Assembly (NCBI GenBank): GCA_030537215.1
Contig: JAUNOF010000005.1
Location: 1 to 54,285, forward strand
From: Lachnospiraceae bacterium
GTDB lineage: Bacteria; Bacillota; Clostridia; Lachnospirales; Lachnospiraceae
Direction of reading: 5' to 3'
Length of the DNA: 54,285 nt
The notes below the pieces were generated by a model. That model had not been told where the DNA came from. It saw only the letters and a list, made by a program, of their open reading frames with translations, and did no database searches. A program made the position numbers and the translations under genes. How positions within the stretch are numbered: the stretch's first letter is position 1; each line of letters starts with the position of its first letter. This document shows, piece by piece, positions 1-7,663 of this stretch.

Positions 1-102
1 GGCTGCGGCCGCTTCTGCTTCTGCTCTCTGGGCTTCTTCTGCCTGCCAACGGGCTGCGGCCGCTTCTGCTTCTGCTTTCCGGGCTTCTTCTGTTTCCTCC
101 TG
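1..102 (-). repeat. 51-bp tandem coding repeat
   Basis: Two near-identical 51-bp units (1-51 and 52-102) each encode 17 residues of an Ala/Glu-rich helix (EAEAAAARWQAEEA-like). The array continues past the window edge, so the total copy number cannot be seen. The in-frame period means copy-number changes would lengthen or shorten the protein without breaking it. Confidence 0.75.
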
Positions 103-381
103 CCCGGCGACTCTCCTTCTGAATGTTTCCGTATGTCGGCTGTTTCCGTCAGCCAGTTCTGAATATGACAGATCTTCATCCAGATCAAAATCATCATCCA
201 GCATATCCATATCATTCCCTAGCATACTGTCATCAAAATCATCATCCAGATAGTAGCCATCATCCAGATCCTCCTCTGGCTCCAGCTCCTCCTGGATCGT
301 CAAAGATGCTCTTGCAAGCTCTTCCTCCAATGGAAGCTTTTTCTGCTTGCCGCTGCCTTTATCAATCTCATTCTTTTCCAT
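1..381 (-). CDS. Acidic Ala/Glu-repeat protein, N-terminal part
   Basis: The gene runs off the left edge of the window; its first 127 codons are visible and open throughout. The ATG at 381 follows a GAAAGG-type ribosome site. I do not recognise the family. Residues 1-12 are charged, then comes a very acidic stretch rich in Asp and Glu (about residues 18-72, with repeated LDDDFD-type units), and then an Ala/Glu/Arg-rich helix from about residue 85. That last part is made of a 17-residue unit repeated at the DNA level with a 51-bp period (1-51 and 52-102), which suggests an extended helix or coiled coil. No signal peptide or membrane segment is visible in this part. It could be the cytoplasmic head of a larger structural or membrane protein; the function is unknown. 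Confidence 0.7.
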   Translation of the reverse strand, partial: MEKNEIDKGSGKQKKLPLEEELARASLTIQEELEPEEDLDDGYYLDDDFDDSMLGNDMDMLDDDFDLDEDLSYSELADGNSRHTETFRRRVAGQEETEEARKAEAEAAAARWQAEEAQRAEAEAAAA

Positions 382-490
382 TCACGAAAAAACCTTTCTA
401 TTTTTACGCCCTTTGGGCACGTTATATTTTTCAATTTTCTATGCGCCTTCCGGCATTATAACACAGTTTCTGATATAGGTACAATGGATT

Positions 491-928
491 TTACAGGAAT
501 CCCTCTATTCCCGCAAAATTGGATTCCCCTGCTGTTTGAATTCCATTTTTCTCCAGAAGTTCTGCGGTAACACCATACCCATCGATCTGTTTCCGGCTGA
601 AGGTGCCGTCATAGATCCGCCCGCTCCCGCAGGATGGGCTTCTTTCCTTTAGGATTGCTCTGGTGCAGCCATACAGCTTAGCCAGCTTCAAAGTTTCTGC
701 CGCTCCCCTGGTATAGGCCTCTGTTACATCCTGGTTCTCCCTGGTGATCACCTGATTTCCCAGCCGTTCCGCCGGCACACGAGGTGTGGGCAGGCCTCCC
801 AGAATTTCCGGACAAACCGGAATCAGCTGATGCTCCTTCATCAGCGCTGCAACCTGGGGATCCAATTCCCCTTCTCCATTATAGCGGCAGCAAACGCCCA
901 GCAGACAGGCGCTGACCAATATCTTCAT
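491..928 (-). CDS. DUF523 family protein
   Basis: A 145-residue protein starting MKILVSACLLGV, the typical opening of the DUF523 family. It carries the family's Cys-rich signatures: SACLLGVCCRYNG near the N-terminus, VCPE around residue 38 and KERSPSCG around residue 93. The start is the ATG at 928, seven codons inside a longer frame, because a GGGGGAG ribosome site lies just upstream. DUF523 proteins are small and cytoplasmic with no settled biochemical role; the conserved cysteines suggest metal or thiol chemistry (inference). It appears to be transcribed alone: the neighbour downstream is 110 bp away and the gene upstream points the other way. Confidence 0.85.
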   Translation of the reverse strand: MKILVSACLLGVCCRYNGEGELDPQVAALMKEHQLIPVCPEILGGLPTPRVPAERLGNQVITRENQDVTEAYTRGAAETLKLAKLYGCTRAILKERSPSCGSGRIYDGTFSRKQIDGYGVTAELLEKNGIQTAGESNFAGIEGFL

Positions 929-1150
929 ACATGTCTCCCCCTTTACCATTTAAAATATCAACTCTATCATACCGTATTTTCCCATACCGTTTCTTTCCTT
1001 TTCCCTACCCTTTTCTTAAGGTTTTCCGTAGAAATCTTAATCCTTTTTCCCGCCCATTGCGGAAATCCTTTTTCCTTGATAACATACAATTAAAGAATAT
1101 GACTGTTCCGATTCAACCCATTTGTTTCACAGTTATAAGGAGGAGAGTTT
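929..1150. other. Divergent intergenic region
   Basis: This 222-bp pyrimidine-rich gap separates the divergent DUF523 and DUF4349 genes and must contain both promoters. I could not find a convincing -35/-10 pair on either strand. AT-rich sequence with a TACAAT-like hexamer near 1085 is the best candidate for the plus-strand gene, but its -35 is poor. Confidence 0.4.
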
Positions 1151-2323
1151 ATGAAGAAACACATTCGCCACCCATCACGTCATCTGACGCTGCTGCTGTC
1201 TGCAGCCGTCTTGTCTGCTGCCCTTTCCGGCTGTGGAGGCGGCGCATCCAATTCCATGTCAGCCGTAGAAACCACTGCGGCAGCCGCCTTCGACAGAGGA
1301 TATGAAGAGGGCTTTGCCGCCGAATATGATGCTATGCCTGCAGAAACAGCAGCACATCAGGCCATGGCAGCCGGCGGCAGTGATTCTGCGGCTTCCACAG
1401 CAAATACTTCCTCAGGTGTAACGGAGCACACCACTTCCGATGTTCCTCTTCCCATGGAACGGAAGCTGATCCGCAATATGAACCTGGATGTTGAAACTAT
1501 GGAATTCGATTCCCTTGTCACCGCCATTCAGAAAAAGGTAGCAGAACTTCAAGGCTACATCGAGCAGTCCGATATTTCAGGAAACAGCATCACACAAATG
1601 GGGCGTCCATCCAGAAAGCACGCCTCCATGACCCTTCGGATCCCTGCCGACAAGCTGAATTCCTTCATCGCCCAGGTGGAGGCAGACGGAAATGTCACTT
1701 ATAAATCCGAGACGGTAAGTGATGTTACCCTGCAGTATTCCGATATAGAGAGCCGTTTAAAAACTCTGCGTCTGGAGCAGGAACGTCTCTGGGAGCTGAT
1801 GGCCAAGGCAGAAACCACAGAAGCGATCATTGCCCTGGAAGCACGGCTTACAGAAGTTTCCAGTGAGATTGAATCCAGCGAATCCAGGCTTCGCTATCTG
1901 GACAATTCCGTTACCTACAGTACCGTATATCTGAATCTTTCTGAGGTAGACCTTGAGACTCCTACCGAACCAGAAACTGCCTGGCAGCAGATCCAACGAG
2001 GCTTCGCCCGGAATTTAAATGCCTTAGGCTCTGCCCTCACCGCATGCTTCATCGGCCTGATATCCGGCAGCCCGATCCTGCTGTTCTTTATCCTGCTGAT
2101 CCTGCTGGCTTATTTCCTCATCCGCACGATACACCGGATGCGAAACCAGCCCCGCAAGTCCGGCAGATCCCAGACCGACAAGAACAAGACCGATGAATCC
2201 GGCACTGCCCAAAAGGCCAGCCAGAGCGGCAGCGCGCCTGACACTGCCAGAAAGATCAGCCAGGACAGCCCTGCGCCTGACACCCCATCAGAATCTAAGG
2301 AGGATCCCCGCAGCCCGCACTAA
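1151..2323 (+). CDS. DUF4349 domain lipoprotein
   Basis: A 390-residue envelope protein. The N-terminus is a lipoprotein signal: basic residues, a hydrophobic run, then lipobox LSGC with Cys28. A low-complexity Ala/Ser/Thr linker (about 30-110) follows, then the DUF4349 domain (about 115-285), which opens with RKLIRNMNLDVE, contains a Lys/Glu-rich coiled coil (about 205-250) and ends in the VYLNLSEV strand. A single transmembrane helix (about 300-325, ILLFFILLILLAYFLI) is followed by a basic, Ser/Pro-rich tail with near-repeats of SGSAPDTARKISQ. The anchored N-terminus plus a late membrane helix fits a protein looped on the outer face of the membrane. AAGGAGGAG precedes the ATG. The function of DUF4349 is unknown; it converges on the MATE gene with 37 bp between stops. 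Confidence 0.85.
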   Translation: MKKHIRHPSRHLTLLLSAAVLSAALSGCGGGASNSMSAVETTAAAAFDRGYEEGFAAEYDAMPAETAAHQAMAAGGSDSAASTANTSSGVTEHTTSDVPLPMERKLIRNMNLDVETMEFDSLVTAIQKKVAELQGYIEQSDISGNSITQMGRPSRKHASMTLRIPADKLNSFIAQVEADGNVTYKSETVSDVTLQYSDIESRLKTLRLEQERLWELMAKAETTEAIIALEARLTEVSSEIESSESRLRYLDNSVTYSTVYLNLSEVDLETPTEPETAWQQIQRGFARNLNALGSALTACFIGLISGSPILLFFILLILLAYFLIRTIHRMRNQPRKSGRSQTDKNKTDESGTAQKASQSGSAPDTARKISQDSPAPDTPSESKEDPRSPH

Positions 2324-2360
2324 GGCAGCATATGATTCCGGCTGCTGTTCATCTGACGGA

Positions 2361-3719
2361 TCAGCCGTCCGCCCCCTTCTCCATCACCTGATTGATGATC
2401 AGCGCATACACCGTTGCAGAGACGATGGGGCTGATAAAATCCGATATCGGCTCTGCCAGGAAGATCTGCCCGATATCGCCCACTGCCGGTATCAGAAAAA
2501 TACATAAAAAGTAGACCGCCTTCCGGAATAAAGAAAGACTGATGGCGATTTTAGAAAGCCCCATGCCAGTAGCGCCGTCCACCACAGTATACTGAAGTCC
2601 CAGGGGAATGATCATCATCGCATAGACGCGGATGGCCTCTACTGTCAGTTCAATATACTCTGGATTCCGGGTAAAAATCATCACGAAATACCGCGAAAAA
2701 AACCTGGATACTACAAACATAACCGCAGTAAATGCAAGGCAGAGAGCCAGAATGTGCTTCTCTGCCTTTCGTATCCGATCCGGCCGCCTGGCGCCGAAAT
2801 TATAGCCTAAAATCGTCTGGGTGCTGCTGGTGATTCCTCCAAGGGGCATAGTAACCACCAGCATAAAGCTCTGGAGGATCGTATTGCAGGTCAGCAGCAT
2901 GTCTCCCCGTTCCGGTCCTCCGAACCGCTGAATCTGAGCATTCAGGGATATGATCATCACATTGTCCAGAGCGATAATGATAAAAGGTGTCAGACCGATC
3001 AGAAGCACCTGCTGCATGATCCTCCGCTCATAGCCGCTGAAGGTGATGGAAACCATAGGCCGGCTGCTGAACAAAAATGACAGCACATATACGCAGGAAA
3101 CCATTTGGGACAGCACTGTGGCAACAGCTGCTCCCTTTACTCCCATATCCAACAGAAAGATGCAGACCGGATCCAGCACAATATTCAGCACCGCCCCGAT
3201 CAAAACGGATTTCATGCCGATCTTGGCAAAGCCTTGACAGATAATAAACTGATTCATGCCTGTAGTTAAAAGCGCAAAAACCGTACCAAACAGGATCCAG
3301 GTAATATACGCATCTGCATAGGGAAACAGCGCTTCACTGGCTCCAAACCACATCAGCAGCCGGTCCTTTAACAATAACGCTGCCACTGTGATCGCGGCCG
3401 CCATGACTGTCAGAAGCATAAAACAATTGGCCAGGATCTTTCTGGCACCTTCCATATTTTTCTGTCCCATCCGGATACTTAAAAGAGGGGCGCCTCCCAC
3501 GCCGACCCAGAATGCAGCTGATGAGATCATGGTAACGATGGGCCCGCACACACCCACTCCGGCTAATGCCGCCTCCCCGATATCCGGGATATTTCCAATA
3601 TACATACGATCCACAATGCTGTAAAAGACACTGACAAACTGGGCCAGCATAGAGGGAAATGCCAATCTCCACACCAGCTGCCGGATCTGATCCGTGTCTA
3701 AATTATTTTCCGCTTTCAC
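2361..3719 (-). CDS. MATE family efflux transporter
   Basis: A 452-residue polytopic membrane protein of the MATE family (about 12 helices), which exports drugs or metabolites in exchange for Na+ or H+. Typical features are the N-terminal WRLAFPSMLAQFVSVFYSIVDRMYIG segment (split here as WRLAFPSML and VDRMYIG), the matching GYNFGA motif at about residue 305 at the start of the second half, and six hydrophobic segments per half. The start is a GTG at 3719 preceded by GGAGGAAGAT. The upstream gene's terminator at 3741-3777 lies directly before it, so its promoter must be within or very close to that terminator. The substrate cannot be told from sequence. Confidence 0.92.
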   Translation of the reverse strand: MKAENNLDTDQIRQLVWRLAFPSMLAQFVSVFYSIVDRMYIGNIPDIGEAALAGVGVCGPIVTMISSAAFWVGVGGAPLLSIRMGQKNMEGARKILANCFMLLTVMAAAITVAALLLKDRLLMWFGASEALFPYADAYITWILFGTVFALLTTGMNQFIICQGFAKIGMKSVLIGAVLNIVLDPVCIFLLDMGVKGAAVATVLSQMVSCVYVLSFLFSSRPMVSITFSGYERRIMQQVLLIGLTPFIIIALDNVMIISLNAQIQRFGGPERGDMLLTCNTILQSFMLVVTMPLGGITSSTQTILGYNFGARRPDRIRKAEKHILALCLAFTAVMFVVSRFFSRYFVMIFTRNPEYIELTVEAIRVYAMMIIPLGLQYTVVDGATGMGLSKIAISLSLFRKAVYFLCIFLIPAVGDIGQIFLAEPISDFISPIVSATVYALIINQVMEKGADG

Positions 3720-3740
3720 AATCTTCCTCCTGTGTCATAC

Positions 3741-3777
3741 AAAAAACCGAAGCTGCTGCAGAATGCTTCGGTTTTTT
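3741..3777 (-). terminator. Intrinsic terminator after the YtvI-like gene
   Basis: A 13-bp perfect stem, AAAAAACCGAAGC at 3741-3753 and its complement at 3765-3777, with an 11-nt loop. It carries A and T tracts on both sides, so it could act in both directions. On the minus strand it closes the YtvI-like gene. The mobile element next to it duplicated the last 8 bases of the stem arm (GGTTTTTT). Confidence 0.8.
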
Positions 3778-3909
3778 GTAACTGTTCAGTACCTTCACAG
3801 TTACAAGCAAAAATCCATTAAAATCGCCTGCGGCGATGGGATTTTTGCCTGCTATTCCACGTTTTCTTACGGTCAGCGCAGCAAATGCGCAGACCTACTG
3901 AACAGTTAC
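3778..3909 (+). mobile_element. MITE copy A, IS66-type ends
   Basis: A 132-bp non-coding element bounded by perfect 14-bp inverted repeats, GTAACTGTTCAGTA at 3778-3791 and its complement at 3896-3909. It is flanked by the direct 8-bp repeat GGTTTTTT (3770-3777 and 3910-3917), a perfect target duplication. Inside are a hairpin GCAAAAATCC/GGATTTTTGC (about 3806-3847) enclosing a small TCGCC-TGC-GGCGA hairpin, and a GC-rich arm near 3871-3895. It has landed in the terminator of the YtvI-like gene; duplication of the target preserved the terminator stem. GTAA ends with 8-bp duplications are the established hallmark of the IS66 family. No transposase is encoded, so it must have been moved in trans (inference). 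Confidence 0.88.
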
Positions 3910-3924
3910 GGTTTTTTACTATTT

Positions 3925-5058
3925 TTACATACCAGCGCCGCCTGCCCGAAAATCATGGATTTCCTTTAACAACAGCTTTCCGTTCTCTACAATGGTGTCA
4001 AAGGCCCCATGCCGGTACAAGCTCACAAACAAAAGCCCCACGGGAACTGCCAGGATCATGCCGGCGATCCCCTTCACCTTAAAGCCCAGGTACAGAAGAA
4101 ACAGCGTCAGCAGCGGCGGAAGCCCCATGGCATCGCCCACGATTTTCGGCTGTATTACCTGGCGGACTGCCTGGGTCAAGACGTACAGAAGAAGCAGGCC
4201 TGCTGCAAAGTAATATTCCCCGGACAGCAGCTTTACTAACGCCCACGGCCCCAGCGCCGTTCCTGTTCCAAACATGGGGAGAAAATCCAGGAATGCAATC
4301 AGCACGGCAAATACCGGACCATAATCCACTCCCAGGATCAGAAAGCCGGCTGCCAGTACTGCCGCAACTACAAACATAATGCGGAACTGGGCCAGAAAAT
4401 ATCCGCCTACCAGATGCCGGATATCGCCTTTTAACAGAGTCAGATACTTATTCAGCCACTCCGGCATATATTTTGCGGCCTTCCCGATGATGGTCTCCCG
4501 CTCCGCGATAAAAAAGTAGGAGGAGAGCACGGTAATGATCACACTGACAAAGACAGCCGGAATACTCTTTGCCACATTCCCGGCTACTGCCACAGTAGGG
4601 GTAGCAATGGTCTGAAGCAGGCTGCTTACATATCCTCCCAGATTGTTCCAGAATTCCTGGAAGAAATTCTGCATACCAAGGGGAAAACGAACAAACAGAT
4701 GACCCAGATTTCCCCAGGCCTCCTGCACCTCCGCCTTGGCAAGCTCATAGAGCTGCGGCAGATCCCGAATCAGGTTCATACCCATCAGAACCAGTCGGGA
4801 GCCGATCAGATACAAAAGCCCGATCACCCCTGCCAAGACCAGAACCACAATCAGAACAGAGCCATGCTTCCGCACGATTTTTAAATGGCTCTCCAGAAAA
4901 TGGACCAGCGGATTGGCGATCATTGCCAGGATCCAGCCGATTACAAAGGGCATAAAAAACCGAAGAAGTTTTGGCCCCAGAACAATAAAAAGAATCCATC
5001 CCGTCACCGGTATCAAGATATTCAGCAGATATCGCGCCATCCTGGAAATCCGTTCCAT
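3925..5058 (-). CDS. AI-2E family / YtvI-like permease
   Basis: A 377-residue membrane protein of the AI-2E transporter superfamily (PF01594), closest in layout to the Firmicute sporulation protein YtvI (family-level inference). Two hydrophobic hairpins open the protein (about 12-75, including FMPFVIGWILAMIANP), then a hydrophilic amphipathic stretch (about 95-170), then several helices to the C-terminus containing the characteristic FLDFLPMFGTG (about 265-275) and QPKIVGDAMGLPPLLTLF (about 308-325). The start is the ATG at 5058, after AAAGGAGGCGGC; a longer frame reads back into the end of hisC. It lies 25 bp after hisC and is probably co-transcribed with it. A mobile element sits just past its stop codon. 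Confidence 0.85.
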   Translation of the reverse strand: MERISRMARYLLNILIPVTGWILFIVLGPKLLRFFMPFVIGWILAMIANPLVHFLESHLKIVRKHGSVLIVVLVLAGVIGLLYLIGSRLVLMGMNLIRDLPQLYELAKAEVQEAWGNLGHLFVRFPLGMQNFFQEFWNNLGGYVSSLLQTIATPTVAVAGNVAKSIPAVFVSVIITVLSSYFFIAERETIIGKAAKYMPEWLNKYLTLLKGDIRHLVGGYFLAQFRIMFVVAAVLAAGFLILGVDYGPVFAVLIAFLDFLPMFGTGTALGPWALVKLLSGEYYFAAGLLLLYVLTQAVRQVIQPKIVGDAMGLPPLLTLFLLYLGFKVKGIAGMILAVPVGLLFVSLYRHGAFDTIVENGKLLLKEIHDFRAGGAGM

Positions 5059-5083
5059 GACTGCCGCCTCCTTTCTGCTCCCC

Positions 5084-6139
5084 TTACCGTACCATTTTTT
5101 GCAGGAAGCACCGCAGCGCGGCCATCTCCTGGTCCGTTCCAATGGTAATCCGCAGCGAATTGTCCAGTCTCGGCTTCTTAAAGTACCGGACGTAGATCTG
5201 CTCCTTCTTCAGCGCCTCAAAGATCACTTCCGCGGGAATCCGCTCATGAGAGGCAAAAAGGAAGTTGGTCTTAGAATCCGGGAAATGGAATCCCAGCTCT
5301 CTCATCCATACCTTCGTCTCCTCCCTGGTCTTTATGATCTTGTTCAGGGTTTCCTTAAAATAAGCCTCATCTTTCACTGCTTCTGCGCCCAGAACCAGGG
5401 ACGGGGTATTCATGGTGTAGGAATTATAAGAGTACTTCACATCATGTAAAGCACCAATCAAATCCGGATGGCCAATGGCATACCCAATCCGCATACCTGC
5501 CATGGAGCGGGATTTGCTGAAGGTCTGGATGATCAGAAGATTCTCATACTTTTCCAGCAGAGGAAGGGCAGACCTTCCTCCAAAATCAATATATGCCTCA
5601 TCGATCATCACGACCACATCCTGATTATGGCGGATGATCTCCTCAATCTCTTCCAACTCCATCTCCAGTCCGGTAGGTGCATTAGGATTTGGGAAGATAA
5701 TTCCTCCATTTTCCTGGAAATAATCCTCCTTCCGAATCCGGAACCCTTCATCCAGTGCCGGTGTCCGGTAAGGGATATGAAATAAATCCGCCCACACCGG
5801 ATAAAAGGAATAGGTCACATCGGGAAACAGGATCGGCTTTTCCGAATTAAAGAAGGTTAAAAAAGCCATGCCGATCACATCATCCGAACCAACTCCTACA
5901 AACACCTGCTCCTGCCCCACGCCGTAATAATCTGCCAGAGCGCCGGTGAGGGCAGATGCAGCCGGGTCAGGGTACTTTCGGAGTCCATCCGTCTCCATTT
6001 CCCGCAGCGCCCGCTCCACACCTGGAGCCGGCGGATATGGATTTTCATTGGTATTCAACTTAATCAGGCGGTCTCCCTTCGGCTGGTCGCCAGGCACGTA
6101 AGGAACCACCCTTCTGATATTCTTCTCCCATGGTTTCAT
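5084..6139 (-). CDS. hisC: Histidinol-phosphate aminotransferase
   Basis: A 351-residue fold-type I PLP enzyme that transaminates imidazole-acetol phosphate with glutamate to make histidinol phosphate. The family opening KLNTNENPYPP is present (about residues 27-37), together with VGVGSDDVIG (PLP phosphate site), FPNPNAPTG, DEAYIDFGG and TFSKSRSMAGMRIGYA, whose Lys is the Schiff-base residue. The C-terminal RITIGT motif is also typical. AGGAGGAGAGCAGC precedes the ATG. It stands apart from other his genes, as is common in Clostridia, and is followed after 25 bp by the YtvI-like permease. Confidence 0.93.
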   Translation of the reverse strand: MKPWEKNIRRVVPYVPGDQPKGDRLIKLNTNENPYPPAPGVERALREMETDGLRKYPDPAASALTGALADYYGVGQEQVFVGVGSDDVIGMAFLTFFNSEKPILFPDVTYSFYPVWADLFHIPYRTPALDEGFRIRKEDYFQENGGIIFPNPNAPTGLEMELEEIEEIIRHNQDVVVMIDEAYIDFGGRSALPLLEKYENLLIIQTFSKSRSMAGMRIGYAIGHPDLIGALHDVKYSYNSYTMNTPSLVLGAEAVKDEAYFKETLNKIIKTREETKVWMRELGFHFPDSKTNFLFASHERIPAEVIFEALKKEQIYVRYFKKPRLDNSLRITIGTDQEMAALRCFLQKMVR

Positions 6140-6240
6140 GCTGCTCTCCTCCTGTTGTTTTTGGTCATGTCAAAAGCTGCCCTTCTTTTTTGCCAAACGG
6201 ATACCAGCAATCTGCTTGGCTGCAGGCCTTGTCCTGCAGG

Positions 6241-7431
6241 TCAAATCAGTCCACATTCCTCTGCGATCTTCTTAAATGCCGGCAATGATCGCTGGATCTG
6301 CTCATAGGATACACAGTACGAGATCCGTACATACCCGGAGCATGCAAAGGAACTTCCCGGAACTACCAAAACATTGTACTTTTTACAGATCTCACAGAAC
6401 TCCTTTTCATCCTCCTGGGGTGATTTTAAGAACAGATAAAATGCTCCCTCCGGCTTAATGCAGGTAAAGCCATACTCCCTCAGAGACTGATAAAGCAGGT
6501 TCCGGTTCCGGTCATATGCCTCCAGATTCACTTTCTCATGAATACACCGCTTAATCACACGCTGCATCAGAGACGGTGCATTCACACAGCCGATCACCCG
6601 GTTTGCGATCACGGCGGCTGCCGTTACCGCCTTTGCATCCTCCAGCTCATCCGGGATCACCAGATATCCAATCCGCTCGCCTGGCAGGGATAAGGACTTA
6701 CTGTAGGAATAGCAAATTACCGTATTTTTATAATACTTGGTCACATAGGGTACAAACACGCCGTCATACGCCAGCTCACGGTACGGCTCGTCAGAAAGCA
6801 AAACGATGGGATGACCGATCTCTTCACTCTTTTCTGTTAAGATCCGGCTGATCTCAACCAGGGTTTCCTCTGAATATACCACACCGGTAGGATTGTTTGG
6901 AGAATTGATGATGACAGCCTTAGTCTTCGGCCCGATTTTCTCCTCAAACTCCTTTAAATTCGGCTGAAAGGTTTCCCGATTTGGTGATACCACCACCAGC
7001 TCGCCGTCGTAATTGCGGACATAGTTGCCGTACTCCAGAAAATAAGGAGCAAAGGTCATGACCTGATCTCCCGGATTCAGCAAGGTCTTTAAGATAATAT
7101 TCAAACCACTGGCAGCGCCTACTGTCATAATAATATTTTCCATATGAAAGCTGGTTCCAAAACGCTCATTTAAGGAATCAGCGACGGTCTCCCGCACATC
7201 CTCATATCCGGCATTGCTCATATACCCGTGAACAAAGGTGGACGCTTCCTCATTCAGTATGTCAATGATCGCCTGATTCACGGCCTCGGGCGCCGGAACA
7301 TTAGGATTGCCAAGGCTGAAATCATAAACATTCTCCGGGCCGTAGATTGAAGCCAGCCGCTTTCCCTCTTCAAACATCATACGGATTGCAGAATTATTTT
7401 GGACTAATGGTTTCATTTTCTCTGATATCAT
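6241..7431 (-). CDS. Class I/II PLP-dependent aminotransferase
   Basis: A 396-residue cytoplasmic aminotransferase. The order of motifs is standard for class I/II: FSLGNPNVPAP near residue 39, GAASGLN around 105, NSPNNPTGVVYS around 176, SDEPYREL around 214, and SYSKSLSLPGERIGY around 241, in which the Lys after SYS binds PLP. A late RISYC motif carries the substrate-carboxylate arginine. It resembles aspartate or aromatic/alanine aminotransferases of Firmicutes; the amino acid specificity cannot be fixed here. The ATG at 7431 lies 8 bases after GGAGG. It is separated from hisC by 101 bp containing a CTGCAGG/CCTGCAG hairpin without a T-tract, so the two may be partly co-transcribed. Confidence 0.88.
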   Translation of the reverse strand: MISEKMKPLVQNNSAIRMMFEEGKRLASIYGPENVYDFSLGNPNVPAPEAVNQAIIDILNEEASTFVHGYMSNAGYEDVRETVADSLNERFGTSFHMENIIMTVGAASGLNIILKTLLNPGDQVMTFAPYFLEYGNYVRNYDGELVVVSPNRETFQPNLKEFEEKIGPKTKAVIINSPNNPTGVVYSEETLVEISRILTEKSEEIGHPIVLLSDEPYRELAYDGVFVPYVTKYYKNTVICYSYSKSLSLPGERIGYLVIPDELEDAKAVTAAAVIANRVIGCVNAPSLMQRVIKRCIHEKVNLEAYDRNRNLLYQSLREYGFTCIKPEGAFYLFLKSPQEDEKEFCEICKKYNVLVVPGSSFACSGYVRISYCVSYEQIQRSLPAFKKIAEECGLI

Positions 7432-7554
7432 ATGCGGAACCTCCGATTCGTTTCATTTTGTGGAATAGTATACCACTTTCCCCTGGAATTGCATAGTCCC
7501 AACCAGATGAAAAAGAAGCCTTTCCGGAGAACACCGGGAAAAGTTTCCTATGTG

Positions 7555-7590
7555 AAAAACAGCCCTCTTCTTTCGAAAAAGAAGAGGGCT
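7555..7590 (-). terminator. Terminator of the pap-to-rpsA operon
   Basis: A stem of at least 12 bp, AGCCCTCTTCTT at 7561-7572 with its complement at 7579-7590, followed on the minus strand by GTTTTTC. It lies about 75 bp after the rpsA stop codon and closes that operon. Confidence 0.85.
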
Positions 7591-7627
7591 GGCGTTATCT
7601 GTGCACCTTCGTTTGTAAATACGTTTC

Positions 7628-7654
7628 GTAACTGTTCAATACCTTCCCAGTTAC
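7628..7654 (+). mobile_element. MITE copy B, 27-bp collapsed remnant
   Basis: A 27-bp stretch matching the left end of the 132-159-bp elements with two substitutions: GTAACTGTTCAATACC, then four bases, then CAGTTAC. Flanks TACGTTTC (7620-7627) and TACATTTC (7655-7662) match at 7 of 8 positions, as an aged target duplication would. In the full copies the same CAGTTAC occurs both internally (27 bp from the left end) and at the right terminus, so deletion between these two direct copies would leave this remnant. It lies between the rpsA stop and its terminator. Confidence 0.72.
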
Positions 7655-7663
7655 TACATTTCT

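Noticed and set aside
123-461. Plus-strand frame of 112 codons at the left edge
   Set aside because: It is the complement of the acidic repeat protein, rich in His/Pro as expected from antisense of Asp/Glu codons, with no ribosome site.
3694-4082. Plus-strand open frames across mobile element A and the YtvI-like gene end
   Set aside because: They are antisense to a well-supported gene and include the non-coding element.
6220-6239. CTGCAGG/CCTGCAG hairpin between the two aminotransferase genes
   Set aside because: The stem is good but no T-tract follows, so it is not listed as a terminator.
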